Positions 37,040 to 49,149 of a DNA stretch of 64,000 nucleotides are shown piece after piece. Location: contig CM060733.1 of NCBI GenBank assembly GCA_030704615.1, positions 58,716,001 to 58,780,000 on the forward strand, read 5' to 3'. Origin of the DNA: Takakia lepidozioides. Lineage: Eukaryota > Streptophyta > Takakiopsida > Takakiales > Takakiaceae. Position numbers and translations under genes: made by a program. The notes beneath the pieces are model-generated. The model worked only from the letters and a program-made list of their open reading frames with translations, searched no databases and was not told the origin of the DNA. The stretch's first letter is position 1; every line of letters begins with the position of its first letter.

Positions 37040-38300
37040 TAACTATTGTTGTATGGCCAATATGCAATCCGGTGGTACAAGCTTCCGGAGGGTACACTAC
37101 CATATTGGGTGAAATCTAAGATTTCTCCCTTGACGAAGAATTCATACGAACAACCTTCCCAAGGGATACCAATGAAACTTGAACGGAAACGAACAACTCT
37201 CCGGAAGGGACCTATTGATGCAAAGATATTTTGCAATATGGAATGTTGCAGGCACAACCTTCCAGACAGTACACCGCCATGTTGGGTAAAATGTAAGATA
37301 TCTCCGTTGGTGAAGAATTCATACAAACAACCTTTTGGAAGGAATACCGATAAAACTTGAATGGAACATAAGAACATCCCAAATAACCTTATGGTAGGTA
37401 ACTCAACCACTTAATGGAAGGATCAACCCTCCCAAATGAAACTATTGATGTATGGTTTATTTTTCAATCGAGAACGGAACAATCTTCCGGTGAAAAACTA
37501 TTGTGGCATGGATATTTTGTCATTCAGTAGAATGTTGCAAGAACAACCTTGCGGAAGGTACATGGGAAAATGTAAGATTTCTCCCTTGATATACAGACAA
37601 CCTTCCAACGGGTAACCCAGAAAGTTGACACTGAATTGAACAACCGTTCAGAAGGAAACTATTGGTCCCTAATTTTTGGGCAATCTGGATTGTAGGCCCA
37701 ACCTTCCGGCTGATAACCCCGAAATTTAAAAATGAATGGAACAACCTTCCGGAAGGATACTATTGGTGCATGGATTTTTTTGCAATCTGGATTGTTGCAT
37801 GAACAACCTTCCGACAGATATCCCAAAAACTTGGAAGTGAGTGGAACAAGCCTCCGGAAGGAAAACAATTAATGTGAACATATTTTTTGGGGAATCTGGA
37901 TTGCAAGCACAACCTTCCGGTAGGTAACCCCGAAACTTAAAAATAAATTGAACAATTTTCCGGAAAGATACTATTGGTGGATGGATTTTTTGCAATATGG
38001 ATTGTTGCAGGAACATCCTTCCGACGGGTATCCCAAAAACTTGGAAGTGAATGGAACAACTCTCCGCAAGGAAAACAGTTAATAGGAATATGTTTTTTGG
38101 GCAATCTGGTTTGCAGGCACAACCTTCCGGCACGTAACATGTAAACTTAAAAATGAATTGATCACCCTTCCGGAAGCATGTACTATTGGTGCATGGAATT
38201 TCTTACAATCTGGAATGTTGTAGGAACAACCTTCCGGCGGGTAACCCAACAACTTGAAAATGGAAAGAACAACCTTCCAGAAGGTTGGGTGATATGTTTG
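37040..38300. repeat. Tandem array of about 12 units of 105 bp built on CCTTCCGGAAGG palindromes
   Basis: Each unit has two related words, ACAACCTTCCGGCGGGTAAC and GAACAACCTTCCGGAAGG, about 43 bp apart, with AATGAATGGAACAA and GCAATCTGGATTGTTGCAG between them. Starts such as 37695, 37803, 37907, 38013, 38119 and 38222 show a period near 105 bp. Because 105 is a multiple of three, long frames open on the minus strand with a 35-residue repeat (LPEGCACNPD...); these look like a by-product of the period. Similarity falls off at both ends. It may be a subterminal repeat field of a transposon lying to its right. Confidence 0.8.
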
Positions 38301-38639
38301 TCCAATGTGTGCAATGCTATGAAGCACCTTCACAGAGGTAATAAATGGGGATTTGTAGATGGAACAACTTTCAATAAGGAAAAAGCATTGATAGAAGTGT
38401 ACTTTTGGCCTCTTCAAAAAATATTGTGAACAACTGTCATTTTTTGGAATCAATTAGTTGTAGAATGAAAAACTTAATATGAACGATGCTATGCATATGA
38501 ACATTTTGGAGAAACAACAATTCTCATAGTGTTCAACAACAAGACTTGTATTCATCATAATAGTGTAATCCATCACAAAGTATCAATCCATGAATTATAG
38601 TTTATATACCATGTCTTGTTGTTGTAATTAAACCATCCA
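38301..38639. other. Short AT-rich spacer
   Basis: This stretch lies between the 105-bp array and the acidic coding remnant. Nothing is recognised in it. Confidence 0.4.
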
Positions 38640-39091
38640 CTAGTGTTGTCTATGCCGTACCAGATTGCGAGATGCAATATTGTCACCCAAACTAGTTCTC
38701 CACTGTTCAATTGTAGCATAGCCCATGCTACCTAATTGTTCACGGAAAAGGGTAATTCCGGTACAAGAACGGGTGCGACGAGAACATCGATGAACACGAG
38801 TAGCAGGCTTCACTACAGGTGTAGAAACTGGAGGTTGAATATGAATCTGCGTTGATGGGTCATCTCCAGTACCCTATGACATAACCGAGTCGTTGATGAC
38901 CGAGTCAATCACAATATTGACATTCACCATCTCCTCATGGATAACCTCATCCTCATGAATATCCATGTCATCCTCATTATCATCATCCTCGTTAAGCTCA
39001 TCCTTTGCAATATCTGCCAATGTCCGTATGTCATGGTTCGGGCTCGAGTGTGGAGCTGGATCACTGTCAGTGGAAGTGACAAGAATATAAC
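38640..39091 (-). pseudogene. Coding remnant: acidic C-terminal exon of an unrecognised gene
   Basis: A splice-acceptor-like CTTCTTGCAG precedes an open stretch from 39091 to a stop at 38642-38640. It encodes LADIAKDELNEDDDNEDD, HEDEVIHEEMVNV, and later a basic segment (VHRCSRRTRSC) and REQLGSMGYATIEQWRTSLG. One TAG interrupts it after about 65 codons. Acidic then basic composition on one strand for 450 bp is more than chance. It may belong with the zinc-finger-like ORF at 40544-41035 on the same strand, forming a broken transposon gene next to the palindrome array. The family is not recognised. Confidence 0.4.
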
Positions 39092-39839
39092 TGCAAGAAG
39101 GGTTAGTGCAGGCTAAGGTGGTTCAGTTTGGACGTCACACTGCAGTTTTTTAGTGAGTGTTCTTCATATTATCTGTAACATTGTGCAAATAAGTTTATCT
39201 TCATCCCAAATGAGATTGAATGTTACTAGCTATCTACCGTATTTACATGTTGGTACGATTATTTGCAAGTCAGATGATTTTTCATGGAGCTATGAACTAT
39301 TTAGGACTTGCACTCTGGGCTATCCTTGGGCTATCACATTCCCAGTTTGTCCACAATTGGACTTTCAAATACTAACTTGCACTTAGTCATTTTATACATG
39401 GACCCCGAATATAAATTACCGTTAAGAAATAAGAGACATGGATGAATTTGTAGACAATTTCATGAATTTGTTAGTGTGCTATGGACTTTTATATACCTCC
39501 AAACATACCCACAATTTCAAAAGTCCATGTTATTCAACAAATTTCAAATTTGGGTAGAACTCTTCGATGACAATATAAAGATTGTCATTATCTACAAGTC
39601 TATATAACTAGATAGACAAATGTCATATATAATGAGGTACCTACAAATTAGTTATTTTTAAGATTATGAGATAATATTTTTAATAAAAAAATATCTCAGA
39701 TATTTAGGATTGACCCCTTTACTAAAAATATTAGACACATCATTATCTATCAATGTAAATATATATTTGAATAAAAACATAAATTAATATTTTGCCCATG
39801 GATTTTCATGGAGGTCAGATCTGCCGTTTTTGAGCCACC

Positions 39840-40195
39840 TGATCTTGCACTCACTCTGAAGCGGATGATGGGGACTCTCAGGAAGATGATTGGTCTCTTA
39901 AGGATGAGAACCTCGAACATTCACAAGAGGGGAATTTTGAGGAACACGAGGAAAATGTATATTTTCTTCATAATTGGGACCAAGAATTAGAGACGGAAAA
40001 AGATGATTCATGGGAGCAAGATGGTCCATATTCATGGCTTGCCCATCTGGATCTTCATCACCATGAGCCAGGTGATTATCATCCGACAAAGAAAAACTAC
40101 CATCACTCCCATAAAAAATTGACAAACCTTTCTTATGTTTATAGGCCTTTACTGCCTTTCTTGTGTTTTCCTCTCTTGCACCCGTAGTTAAGTCT
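39840..40195 (+). pseudogene. Coding-like acidic segment, unrecognised
   Basis: One plus-strand frame without an ATG at its start reads DDGDSQEDDWSLKDENLEH, then EEHEENVYFLHNWDQELETE and HHHEPGDYHPTKKNYHH before a stop near 40190. Acidic-aromatic composition with strong codon-like order suggests a real former exon. Nothing in the surrounding sequence identifies the family. Confidence 0.3.
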
Positions 40196-40543
40196 CCATT
40201 TGATCATAGCTTTGGAAACATAAGATTCCACAAACTCATCTCTGTCTTGTTCCCACTTGCAATAATATTTCAATACATTATGCATTGCACTACAAATCAA
40301 TGGGTACATACATAGATAATATATACTACACATTATTGATATATATAAATATAAACAACATTCAACAAGCAAAAGCAAAAACATGTCGTATCCATATCAA
40401 TGCTGCCAAGAAACTGTATGATAATGAGACCAATAATTTGGGACTACCGCCGGATTACATGGATCCGTTCTTGGTAAAGGTGCTCGAGATGGATTTGTTG
40501 CAGGCCACATGTTTATCAAGTTGGGGAGATCGTGATTTGAGGT

Positions 40544-41035
40544 TCAACAAAATTCGAGTGTTGAGGGAAGCACAGAATCACGCTTACATGCTGGATCCCT
40601 CCAAAAAATTGAAGAAGTCATCACATCCCAAAACCTTGCAGCGCTAGATGCGAAATGCTTGGAGTAAACATGCATATGACGACAACTTTGATTACTGCAC
40701 AGAAACATTACAACTCGTCTTTGAATACCATCAACAGGAGAGAAAGCGTTGGAGGTATATTTAACAAGATCTGTCATTGTACGGATGTCGTTTCTTTGAC
40801 TCTTCTCAGGTTCTAGAGGTGTGTCAAATCTCACTCTAGGTCTCCTAGATTTGCTAACAGACAACTGGAACCCATGACCTTTACGAGCAAAATGATAATT
40901 GAAACTATCTTTCTTGCTGTAGCCTGTCTTAGGCCATTTGGCACAGATCAAACAATAATATTTCTCTGTCTCATTGTCTTGCTCATAATAGATACATTTC
41001 TCATTGATCTGCATCGTCATCACTACACATTCCAC
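40544..41035 (-). CDS. ORF with a C2H2/BED-like zinc-finger motif, unrecognised
   Basis: The frame extends upstream to 41215 but coding character starts near 41035, after a pyrimidine-rich ACTT..TTCATTCAAG that could be a splice acceptor. The motif YYCLICAKWPKTGYSKKDSF followed by NYHFARKGHGF is a CX2C...HX5H finger like those at the N-terminus of transposases and plant regulators. A basic stretch follows (SKSRRPRVRFD). The end is weak. It could be the N-terminal part of a transposase-like gene whose remains include 38640-39091. Confidence 0.35.
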   Translation of the reverse strand: MECVVMTMQINEKCIYYEQDNETEKYYCLICAKWPKTGYSKKDSFNYHFARKGHGFQLSVSKSRRPRVRFDTPLEPEKSQRNDIRTMTDLVKYTSNAFSPVDGIQRRVVMFLCSNQSCRHMHVYSKHFASSAARFWDVMTSSIFWRDPACKRDSVLPSTLEFC

Positions 41036-41215
41036 AAAGCACAACCTTCTTGAATGAAATACTAAGCTTTGAAAACATAAGAAATAAATTACTGAGTGAT
41101 TGTATCTTCTTAGCTTATGCATATCCTGTCTTTTCCATAGCTGCAATACATTATTGGATAAAATAATTATGTAACATGCAAGCTTAGTCCTCCCTTTAGA
41201 AAATGATTGATTCAT

Positions 41216-43000
41216 GGACCCGTCTCATTACAAACCAATGGAAAGAGCATTTGGTTTCATTAGGGTTTCACTAGAGTTTTAGAAATGCATAAAAATATCA
41301 TGAACACAACCTTCCCGAAGAAAATGTTCATCCTGACCACCTATATCATAAGTGGATGAAATAAGAGTGCTTAAGAAAAAGAAGAGTAAGAAAGAAATGA
41401 CCATATACTACATTAACTACATGGAACTACATATATGGTTCTAAAATGAACCAAAATCACATGGGTATAAACATTTTTGAAGATTTAGTTATTTTGGAAT
41501 GCATTATGAAGTCCATAGAAGCTTAGACATAAACTGATTTGATGACCTTTAAAAGCTTAGACATAAGCTTTGTTAATGTAATATGACTATTATTCAGCAG
41601 CCACATGAAAAACAAATTAATGAAGTGAAATGAAATGACATAAGACATACCTCAAAATGTTGTTAAGATGATAAATTTTGTAGTGATTTCTCTCCAGCTT
41701 TTGTCCTCCTTAGCTTTGTTTTCATGTAGCACTAACGACACAGCTCCCGCCTCCTCCAATCACACTCACACTCCATGAAATTAAAATTCTAACCTTATTT
41801 TTTTTCTCACCCTAAACCCTAACGCTTTTCTTCTCTTTGAGCATGAACGGCGCAGCACCCTCCCTGTAGGGGAGTAGGGTGAGGACGGGCTAGACGGATG
41901 GTGGCAGCTAGGGCCGGGGTTGGCCCGGTGCAGGCGGGCCCGCCAAGAGTGCCCCAAGCCTGGGCGAGTAGGTTGGGGCGGGGACTGGCAGGTGTTGGTG
42001 GGCTCGCCAATAGCCCATGGTTTGCGAGTTTTGTCACTTTGGCCCCAAGATTGTGCCATTTTGGCTTGTGCAAGGTGTCGCGGGCCTGACACACGTGCCC
42101 TAGGAGCGTGTGAAACCCCGGTAGAGGGGCAGGTGAGGGAACAAAGGAACCAGCGTCATTACGACGTGGCTACTGAAAATTCACGGGCGCTAAATACCAG
42201 TGTTGTGCGGGTAAATAGATTTTGTTTTACCTCTGGGTCAGAATAAATATAACCCTTAACTTCTTACAAGGTGATATTTTTCACTCCCAAAAACTACTAC
42301 TCCTTGGAACTAAGGGGAGGCTACCCACCTACCAGCACTCATCCACAAAAATTAACCATACACATACATAGCCTGATCAGTAAGAATCGTGGAGTTGGCT
42401 TGCATTGAAAGAATTATTTGTTCCATGGACAACAGTTCAAACACTTCAAGGTACAAGTGAAAAGTTTGAAAGATGTACGAATCTTACTTGAGTTAAATTT
42501 ATAATTTCAAAACATTATGTTTTTCACAATCTATGATCTTTACAGATGGAAAAAATCTAACATGAACTGATTTGTTGCAAGGGGACATAATTGAAATACC
42601 CGCAGTCTATCTCTCCTTATGGCCAAGTGATGGGACTTCCAAGGTATAGATTTTCTACATATTTTTTATATTATTTTAATATGCATTTGATATATAATAC
42701 AATGACACAAACGTTGTGGTATATTTATTGATAAAGTGTGCATATTCCATTTGAATACAAATTTCAATATGATTGGTGGGGTGGAGAATAGCAAGTGGAG
42801 CAAGTTCAATTCATGGAGCAAGATCAAACCAAGAAACATGATGTGTGCATGTATAATCTTGAAAATTACTCAGTTGTTTAGTGATTTGTTTTGTATGTAT
42901 AATATGTGAAATGGCTTTTTTTCTAAATCCCTAGGGTACCGTCTCCATTTCATCACCCATTAAAAAACATTAATTTGAATTTTAGTACTTTTAAAGAGCT
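41216..43000. other. Intergenic; AT-rich with a GC-rich island at 41750-42200
   Basis: The island has long open frames on both strands typical of GC-rich non-coding DNA, with no recognised family. A word GAACACAACCTTCCCGAAGA near 41305 resembles a stray unit of the 105-bp array. Confidence 0.35.
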
Positions 43001-43009
43001 GTCACGATC

Positions 43010-44030
43010 ATTTGATGGTCGCCGTCGGCACGACGATAGTGGGATGACCGCGAGAAGACGGGACCTCTAGAGCTGGTGGTCTTGATTTATTACATATTTT
43101 TAAAAAATCGGGACCGCCAAAGCTGGAGGTCCTGATTTATTAATATGATTTTTAAGATCAGGACCGCCAACTCCAACGGTCCAACTCCAAAGTTGGCGGT
43201 TGGAGGTCCCAATTTATTAAATATTATTTTGAAAATTCATAACACCAGGGCTAGCCGTCTCGAAGTGTCAAAAAAATATTTAATAATTGGGGACCCTCAA
43301 CTCTGACAGTCCTAATTTTTTTTTAAACATATTCAATAAATTAGGACAACCAGCTCTAGCGATCTTGAATTATCAAAAAAATGACTTTTAAATCTTTTCT
43401 TAATAAGATGAGATAGCTCTAGCCGACGGCAAGCCGTAATGGCCAGAGCTATCATTCCCAATTTCTGTAATTTTTAAATTAATTATATAAAAGATCCTCA
43501 TAGGTACCGGTCCAATTTTGTTTTTCAATTTATTAAATTCGGGACCACCAAAGGTGGTGGTCTTGTTTTTTCTAATTTTTAATTTTAAAATATTAAATTC
43601 GGGACCGCCAAAGGTGTTGGTCGATTTTTTTTAAATATTTTAATATATTTATTAAATTTGGAACCGCCAGTGGTGACGGTTACGATTTTTTTATTTTTTT
43701 ATTTTTTCATTAAATATGGGACCGCCAGTGATGACGACTACGATTTTTTTAATTTTTAATTGTTTTCATTAAATGTGGGACCGCCTAAACGGGCGGTCCC
43801 GATTGTTTTAGTTTTCTTATTTATTATAATTAGATTTCGGACCGCTTGAGCTTATAGTTTTTTTTAATTAATTTCAGAAATTCCTTATTTTATCCAGAAA
43901 AAACAAATATAAAATCGGAACCGCTTGAGCTGGCGGTTTATTTTTATTATATATATCTATAAACATGAGGATCATCAGAGCTAGCGGTCTCGAATTTATT
44001 AAATAATTTCTTAAAATTCAAAACCGCGAG
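43010..44030. repeat. Palindrome array A: GGACCGCC/GGCGGTCC words in AT-rich spacers
   Basis: Imperfect units such as GGGACCGCCAAAGGTGGTGGTC alternate with T/A-rich spacers and recur roughly every 55-70 bp (for example near 43120, 43160, 43545, 43605, 43665, 43720, 43780, 43840). At 43412-43453 a larger nested palindrome has 9-bp arms GATAGCTCT/AGAGCTATC enclosing ACGGC-AA-GCCGT. Units are more diverged than in arrays B and C. The array lies directly before coding-like DNA at 44.1 kb. Confidence 0.75.
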
Positions 44031-44109
44031 ATTTTGTAAAAGCTATGTCATTTGCACAAAGTATTCGAGGCTGCATAGTATTAGCCAACCTTAAACCGTA
44101 CTATGTCTT

Positions 44110-44880
44110 GTCACTTTGTCTCATTGTTCATTTTGTTTCTCTAAGGCAGACCTTCCACTCTTCTCAGCGGCCTTCCACGTTTGTATTCTTGCATTTTTTC
44201 CAGTAGCAATGGAATATGTTGACCTGTACATATTTGCAGAAGTTTCAAGACACGTATTGCTGAAATTATGGAGAATGGGCTCGAACTCTACAGCACAATA
44301 TACGTTGAAGATATGCAATTGTATCTGTTATCCATGGTGCAGGTGTATGCAGGGCAAGACAAAACGTGGACTTATTATGTAAACGAATGGGTACGCACCT
44401 TAATCGTGGAGTTGGGTGGAATACACCTACACCATGGACGAAGACGATCAGAAAGTTGTCATCATCATTCATGTGCAGCTGGACTTCGTTGACATGGTGG
44501 TATTTCGAACGTATAAGATCATACATTCACGTTACGATGACATGTCTATGGAGTGGAAAGTGCACATCACAATGTCGAAACCATTGGTGCATAACGTTCT
44601 CGGTAGCTCAAGGGGGGAGTCGGAGATATATCTCACCTCGCAACCGCAAGATCTTATTGGTAATCTCACTCCCATTGTGGCCAGGCGCATCTGGATGATG
44701 GACCATTGCATTGACTACTCCAAACCTATGCAAATGGGTATTGTAGTGAGAGCTAATGAATTTGTTGGCAGGATGGCATAGTCCGGTTACCAATCCAGGA
44801 GATGTCATGATATCGAACACTCCTGTTCTGCGATCTCGGTTTCTTGAGGCTTCAAATGAGGAGCAAGAATTATGCTATTC
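44110..44880 (+). pseudogene. Unrecognised gene remnant downstream of array A
   Basis: Two or three plus-strand frames share coding character: 44268-44400 (MENGLELYSTIYVEDMQLYL, VQVYAGQDKTWTYYVNEW) and 44416-44781 (MDEDDQKVVIIIHVQLDF, RYDDMSMEWKVHITMSKP, ANEFVGRMA). The best single frame is 121 codons. It has no known motif. Its position right behind a palindrome array parallels the hAT gene (array B) and the broken gene at 53.8 kb (array C). Confidence 0.35.
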
Positions 44881-47690
44881 CGTGAACCTACAAGTGTGAC
44901 CTTGAGAACTATGAGCATGCATTGGTGAGCATAGGCTCACGGATGAAATAACCCCATATTACCGCGGATCTAATACTGAATACTTGAAGACCTATAACGT
45001 GTAGACTTACAACAAAAGAACACCCTATTCTAGCGGATTTTTTTTGTTTTTCACATAAAGGTCCAACTATAACCGTGCACCGAGACATGATTCTAGTCAA
45101 TTACTGCGATTTACACAATCATTGTAAAGAGTGGATTTTGCATATGAAACACTCTTTTTTTGCATATCCAAGTAATCACCCTCCTCCCTCACAATGTTTT
45201 GTACCCCAATCATTCTTAATCTCTAGGGTGTACATTGTGACTGGAGGTGCATCAAATTTCCAAGCCATAAGAAATTTTGGTTCCGCCTTGAGCCGACCAT
45301 CAGGTCCAAGAACAAATCTCATGTACCTGAATAATAAGAAAACCAACAAGAGTTGTAACAAATTATTATTCTACAACCACACAAAAATATTTGAATTGTA
45401 TGCATAGTTGAATAAACCAGAATTGATGGATATATATGATAACACCTAAAGAGAATCCATCTGACTGTTTTTTCTTTCATAACTTGCTGCTCCCAATTAT
45501 TGTCCCGAAAATGGTCTTTTTGACAAATATAACTCTCTATGGAACAACTCATTGAAATGAGACATCTTCCATGTGTCAATATAGTCTCCCAAACTCTCAC
45601 CCTCACTTCCTCCAAAGCAATATGGAATTGGCCAGACTGGGTGGTATTGTCAACCATTAATGCTCATCATTAACGATTGCATACTTAATTATGGTTCGTG
45701 GTAGACAGAGCTAGGTTAGGTCCCGAAGGCGCCGCCCAGCCCCAAGGGTGCTGCTACTGTGGATTATAATTTTTCTATGTTATAAATGTTTGCGTTTGTA
45801 ATTTGTAACCAACAGTTAGTACTAACTCATTGACGTATTTACGAAAACAATAGTCCCGAAATCAGTAATGCGAATGTATAATTACCCTCGATATAAAAGG
45901 TTATGGTTATTTTAGAGGAGAAATATTCTAGTATAAATATTAATTATTCAGTAAACAACAACAAATTAATTTCAATTAATCAACTTTATTATTTATTTAT
46001 TTATTAAATAATTTTATGTATATATTTAAATTTAAAAGATAGGGATATTGATTTACTTAGTTTTAACTAGTCCCCATTAATTTATGTGAGTCAAGAATAG
46101 ATAAGCAATTAGATCATTCTAAAAAAAAATCAGCCCGACAAACAATATTAATATAACCAAAATAAAAGAAGAGAATAAAAACCAACTACAGGATAGCAGT
46201 GTGGCTATTGGAATTTGAAACCCCAACCTCGAATGCGCGAATGAAATCACTAACTGATAAGTCCCTCAAGTTATATTCAAAACTAACCTTCATATCTAAG
46301 TACTTATAGGGCTATTAGAGGATTCTGAACAAATAAGCAAAACTAAGCAAATTGCGGCCGGCAAGAATTGCCCCAATCTCGGAAGTGTAAACTACCAGAC
46401 TAATCTAAAGATGTTGTTAAAAGATGGTTTCTTTTAGTTATTTAAACACAATAGTCAAATCTCACTCTTTAACATGGCCTGACAGTTAGAATTCCATGTT
46501 TTCAAAAATCCGTAAGTCCCTACTAAGTTCTTCAATTCACTTGCTGTAAAACAGAAGCTCTAACCTAAGCTTTACTCAACAAGATCTCGGTATTAGTTTG
46601 TGAATCAAGGTCCATAAAAAGGGTTTAGCTCAAATCGTTCAAACATATATGTCTTTGCCATGGATATGACTAAGTCCCAAATTCTGCTAGCATATACTGC
46701 CTCTTTAGAAATTAATATCTCTTAACCCAGGCAATAATTACTAGAACTATAAACTTTTAGTGCTGTAGTAATCTTAATTTTATGACTCAAAGAAGAATCC
46801 ACTCAGATATCTTACTAGCAGAAGTAAATAGATCAAATCGTATCAGCCAACATAATTCTACATCATAGACTTTTGTTGCTCCAGTTTAAAAACAACTACT
46901 TTCAAAACTTCATATTTTATGATCCCTAGCTCTGATCTGGCTAATCTTAGATCCAATGCAAATTATTAGCCTTATTCTCTGCTATCAACAAGAATTAGCA
47001 TAGAAAGTTTTCAAGAACATATTCTAAAGCAGATTGATTTTGTATAAAAGAAATGAGAACCTTTTCGTACATGAAAAATGACCAAGTCCCCAACATCTGC
47101 AATTGTGTGCCAGTGTAAGAAAAACTGATTTCAAAAATTAATTTCTGTGGATACAAGGCTTTGATTTCACTAATGTCAAGTTCTATTGGGAGAATTATCC
47201 TTATTCTCTGCTATAAAAAAGAACTAGCATGGAAATAGGTCAATAGGACCCCACTACAGCAAATCTATTTTGCCAACAAATGAGCAGAATCCTAAAGCCA
47301 AGGACTTGAAAAGCAAAACAAGAACTGGACGTCCTACTAGCCTTTGCCTAGATTAGCGTTACACTTACATTCCGAGAGGGTTGATCAGATCAAGTCATCA
47401 CTTCATTCAATTACGAAGCGGAAAGAACTAGATAAGATTGCAAATCTGGAACAAAATAGTTGTAACTGCAAGTCCATTGCTCACTACTACTGATTCTCTC
47501 TCCATCTTTGTGTTCTCCAACTCCAACGGCTGCCCTCCACCGTGCTCTCTACATTGTGCTAGTCGCTCACTGGAACTCTATCGATCCCGGTTATCAGCGT
47601 CACGTCCGTCCGTCAGCGTCAGGTCACATCAGATCTGACACTAATAGGACCTCCGTCACGTCAGGTTCGGGGAATATTTTGGTAAAAATA
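44881..47690. other. AT-rich intergenic DNA
   Basis: No gene is supported. A CACTA-like end CACTACAGCAAAT starts at 47252. A weak tRNA-like B-box word lies near 46215, too poor to call a SINE. Confidence 0.4.
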
Positions 47691-48740
47691 GTATTAGGTA
47701 AAATACTGTCACTTAAGCAGTCAGGTTGCCGACAAGGTGGCGGTGGCAAATACATTTTAAAAATTAACAAAATGAACGCGACCGCCAATTATGGCGGTCG
47801 CTTTGTTTTCGAAATTTAAAAAAAAATAGCGGTCGCCATAATCGCTTCAACTTATTTTTAAAAAAAACAAGATTGGCGATCGCACTGGCGGTCGCTTTAT
47901 TTTTGAATTTAAAAAAAAATAGCGACCGTTATCTTGGCGGTCGCTTCAATTTTTTTTTTAAATAATAATATCGACGATTGCATTGGCTGTCGCCTAATTT
48001 TAAAAAGAAAACAAGCGACTGCCGTATTGGCGGTCGCATAATTTTGTAAATATGTATACAACAAGCGACCGCCATATGGCGGTCGGATAAAAAAAAAAAC
48101 ATGCGACCGCCATATGGTGATCAGATAATTTCAAAAATACATTAAAAAAAACAGCAACCACCATTGGGCGGTCGCTTAATTTAAAATATATATAGAAAAA
48201 CAAACGACCGCCATATGGTGGTCGGTAAATTTAAAATTATGTAAATAAAACAAGCGACATATGAAAATAAAAGCGACCGCCACACCGGTGGTCGCTTGTT
48301 TTAAAACAGTACAATATTTGCGACCACCAAATCGGCGGTCGCGTCAATTTTAAAATATATATTAAGTTTAAGCGACCGCCAGCCTGGAGGTCGCTTAAAC
48401 TTGAAAGATTAAAAGCAACCGTTTTACTGGCAGTCGCGTTTTAAAAAATATATTAAAAATAAAAACGACCACCATATTGGCGGTCACTTTATTTTAAATA
48501 TATTACCAAATGAAGCAACCGCCATGCCAATAGTCGCATTATATTTTGAAATAAAAAGCAATAACGACTGTCATACGAGCGGTCGCTTAAATTTAAAAAT
48601 ATACAAAATAGAAGTGACCGCAATATTGCACAAAATGAAATGAAATGAAAACGACCGCAGTAGTGGCGGTCGCTTATTTTTCATAAAGAATAGAAATAGC
48701 GACCGTAGTATTAGCGGTCGCTTCATTTCAAAATTATAAC
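47690..48740. repeat. Palindrome array B: GCGACCGCC...GGCGGTCGC, upstream of the hAT gene
   Basis: Nearly 20 copies of a 9-10 bp inverted pair, GCGACCGCC and GGCGGTCGC with a 4-6 nt centre such as ATTATG or ATATTG, repeat about every 48-50 bp with A/T-rich spacers. Each would form a hairpin. The array ends some 90 bp before the TATA box of the hAT gene. Word and period match array C. Confidence 0.85.
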
Positions 48741-48830
48741 AAATATGGTTGTACAGTTATTTTCGGGTGGGCGCTATTGGTTCGTCATTTATTCATTTCA
48801 CTTTCATTTCACTTTCATCCTTCTTGGATC

Positions 48831-48838
48831 ATATATAA
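48831..48838 (+). promoter_or_regulatory. TATA box of the hAT transposase gene
   Basis: ATATATAA in the context GGATCATATATAAGGGAGG is followed about 30 bp later by a pyrimidine/CA start context (CACCAAACTCATCAC). It stands between array B and the first coding exon. Upstream are four TTTCA repeats (about 48795-48815). Confidence 0.5.
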
Positions 48839-49149
48839 GGGAGGAAGGTCACCAAACTCATCACTTCTTTTGACGCAAACACTTGAGGTTACTTTGGATG
48901 TTTTCTTCCATTGAACGAGAGTATAGCCCAAGAGGAGGGTGCGCACCTTTTGCCGTTGTGGCTTCCACCAAAGCCACTTCAGCAAATTGTGTATAAGCTC
49001 AACATTACAATCCACATCGACCCACTTGGGTTGCTGACAGGTATAGAAGTGTTGGGCTATCGCATTGCACTCTACATTCATAACACGTTCATTTATAGGT
49101 GATTGTTTTTTGTTGCTTACATCGCTAGGGCCCAGATGAGTGGATATTG

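Noticed and set aside
37726-38133. Open frame of 135 codons with 35-residue repeats in the CCTTCCGG array
   Set aside because: The 105-bp period keeps frames open on both strands by arithmetic. The peptide has no recognisable fold and units shift frame across the array.
41672-41684. CACTA end (TTTTGTAGTG) closing an element with the 105-bp array
   Set aside because: No matching CACTAC start was found left of the array.
41781-42094. Proline/Arg/Ala-rich ORFs in the GC-rich island
   Set aside because: Overlapping open frames on both strands are expected from base composition; no homology seen.
46180-46260. Third SINE head
   Set aside because: Only a poor B-box-like word (GGTTTCAAATTCC on the minus strand) and no convincing A box.
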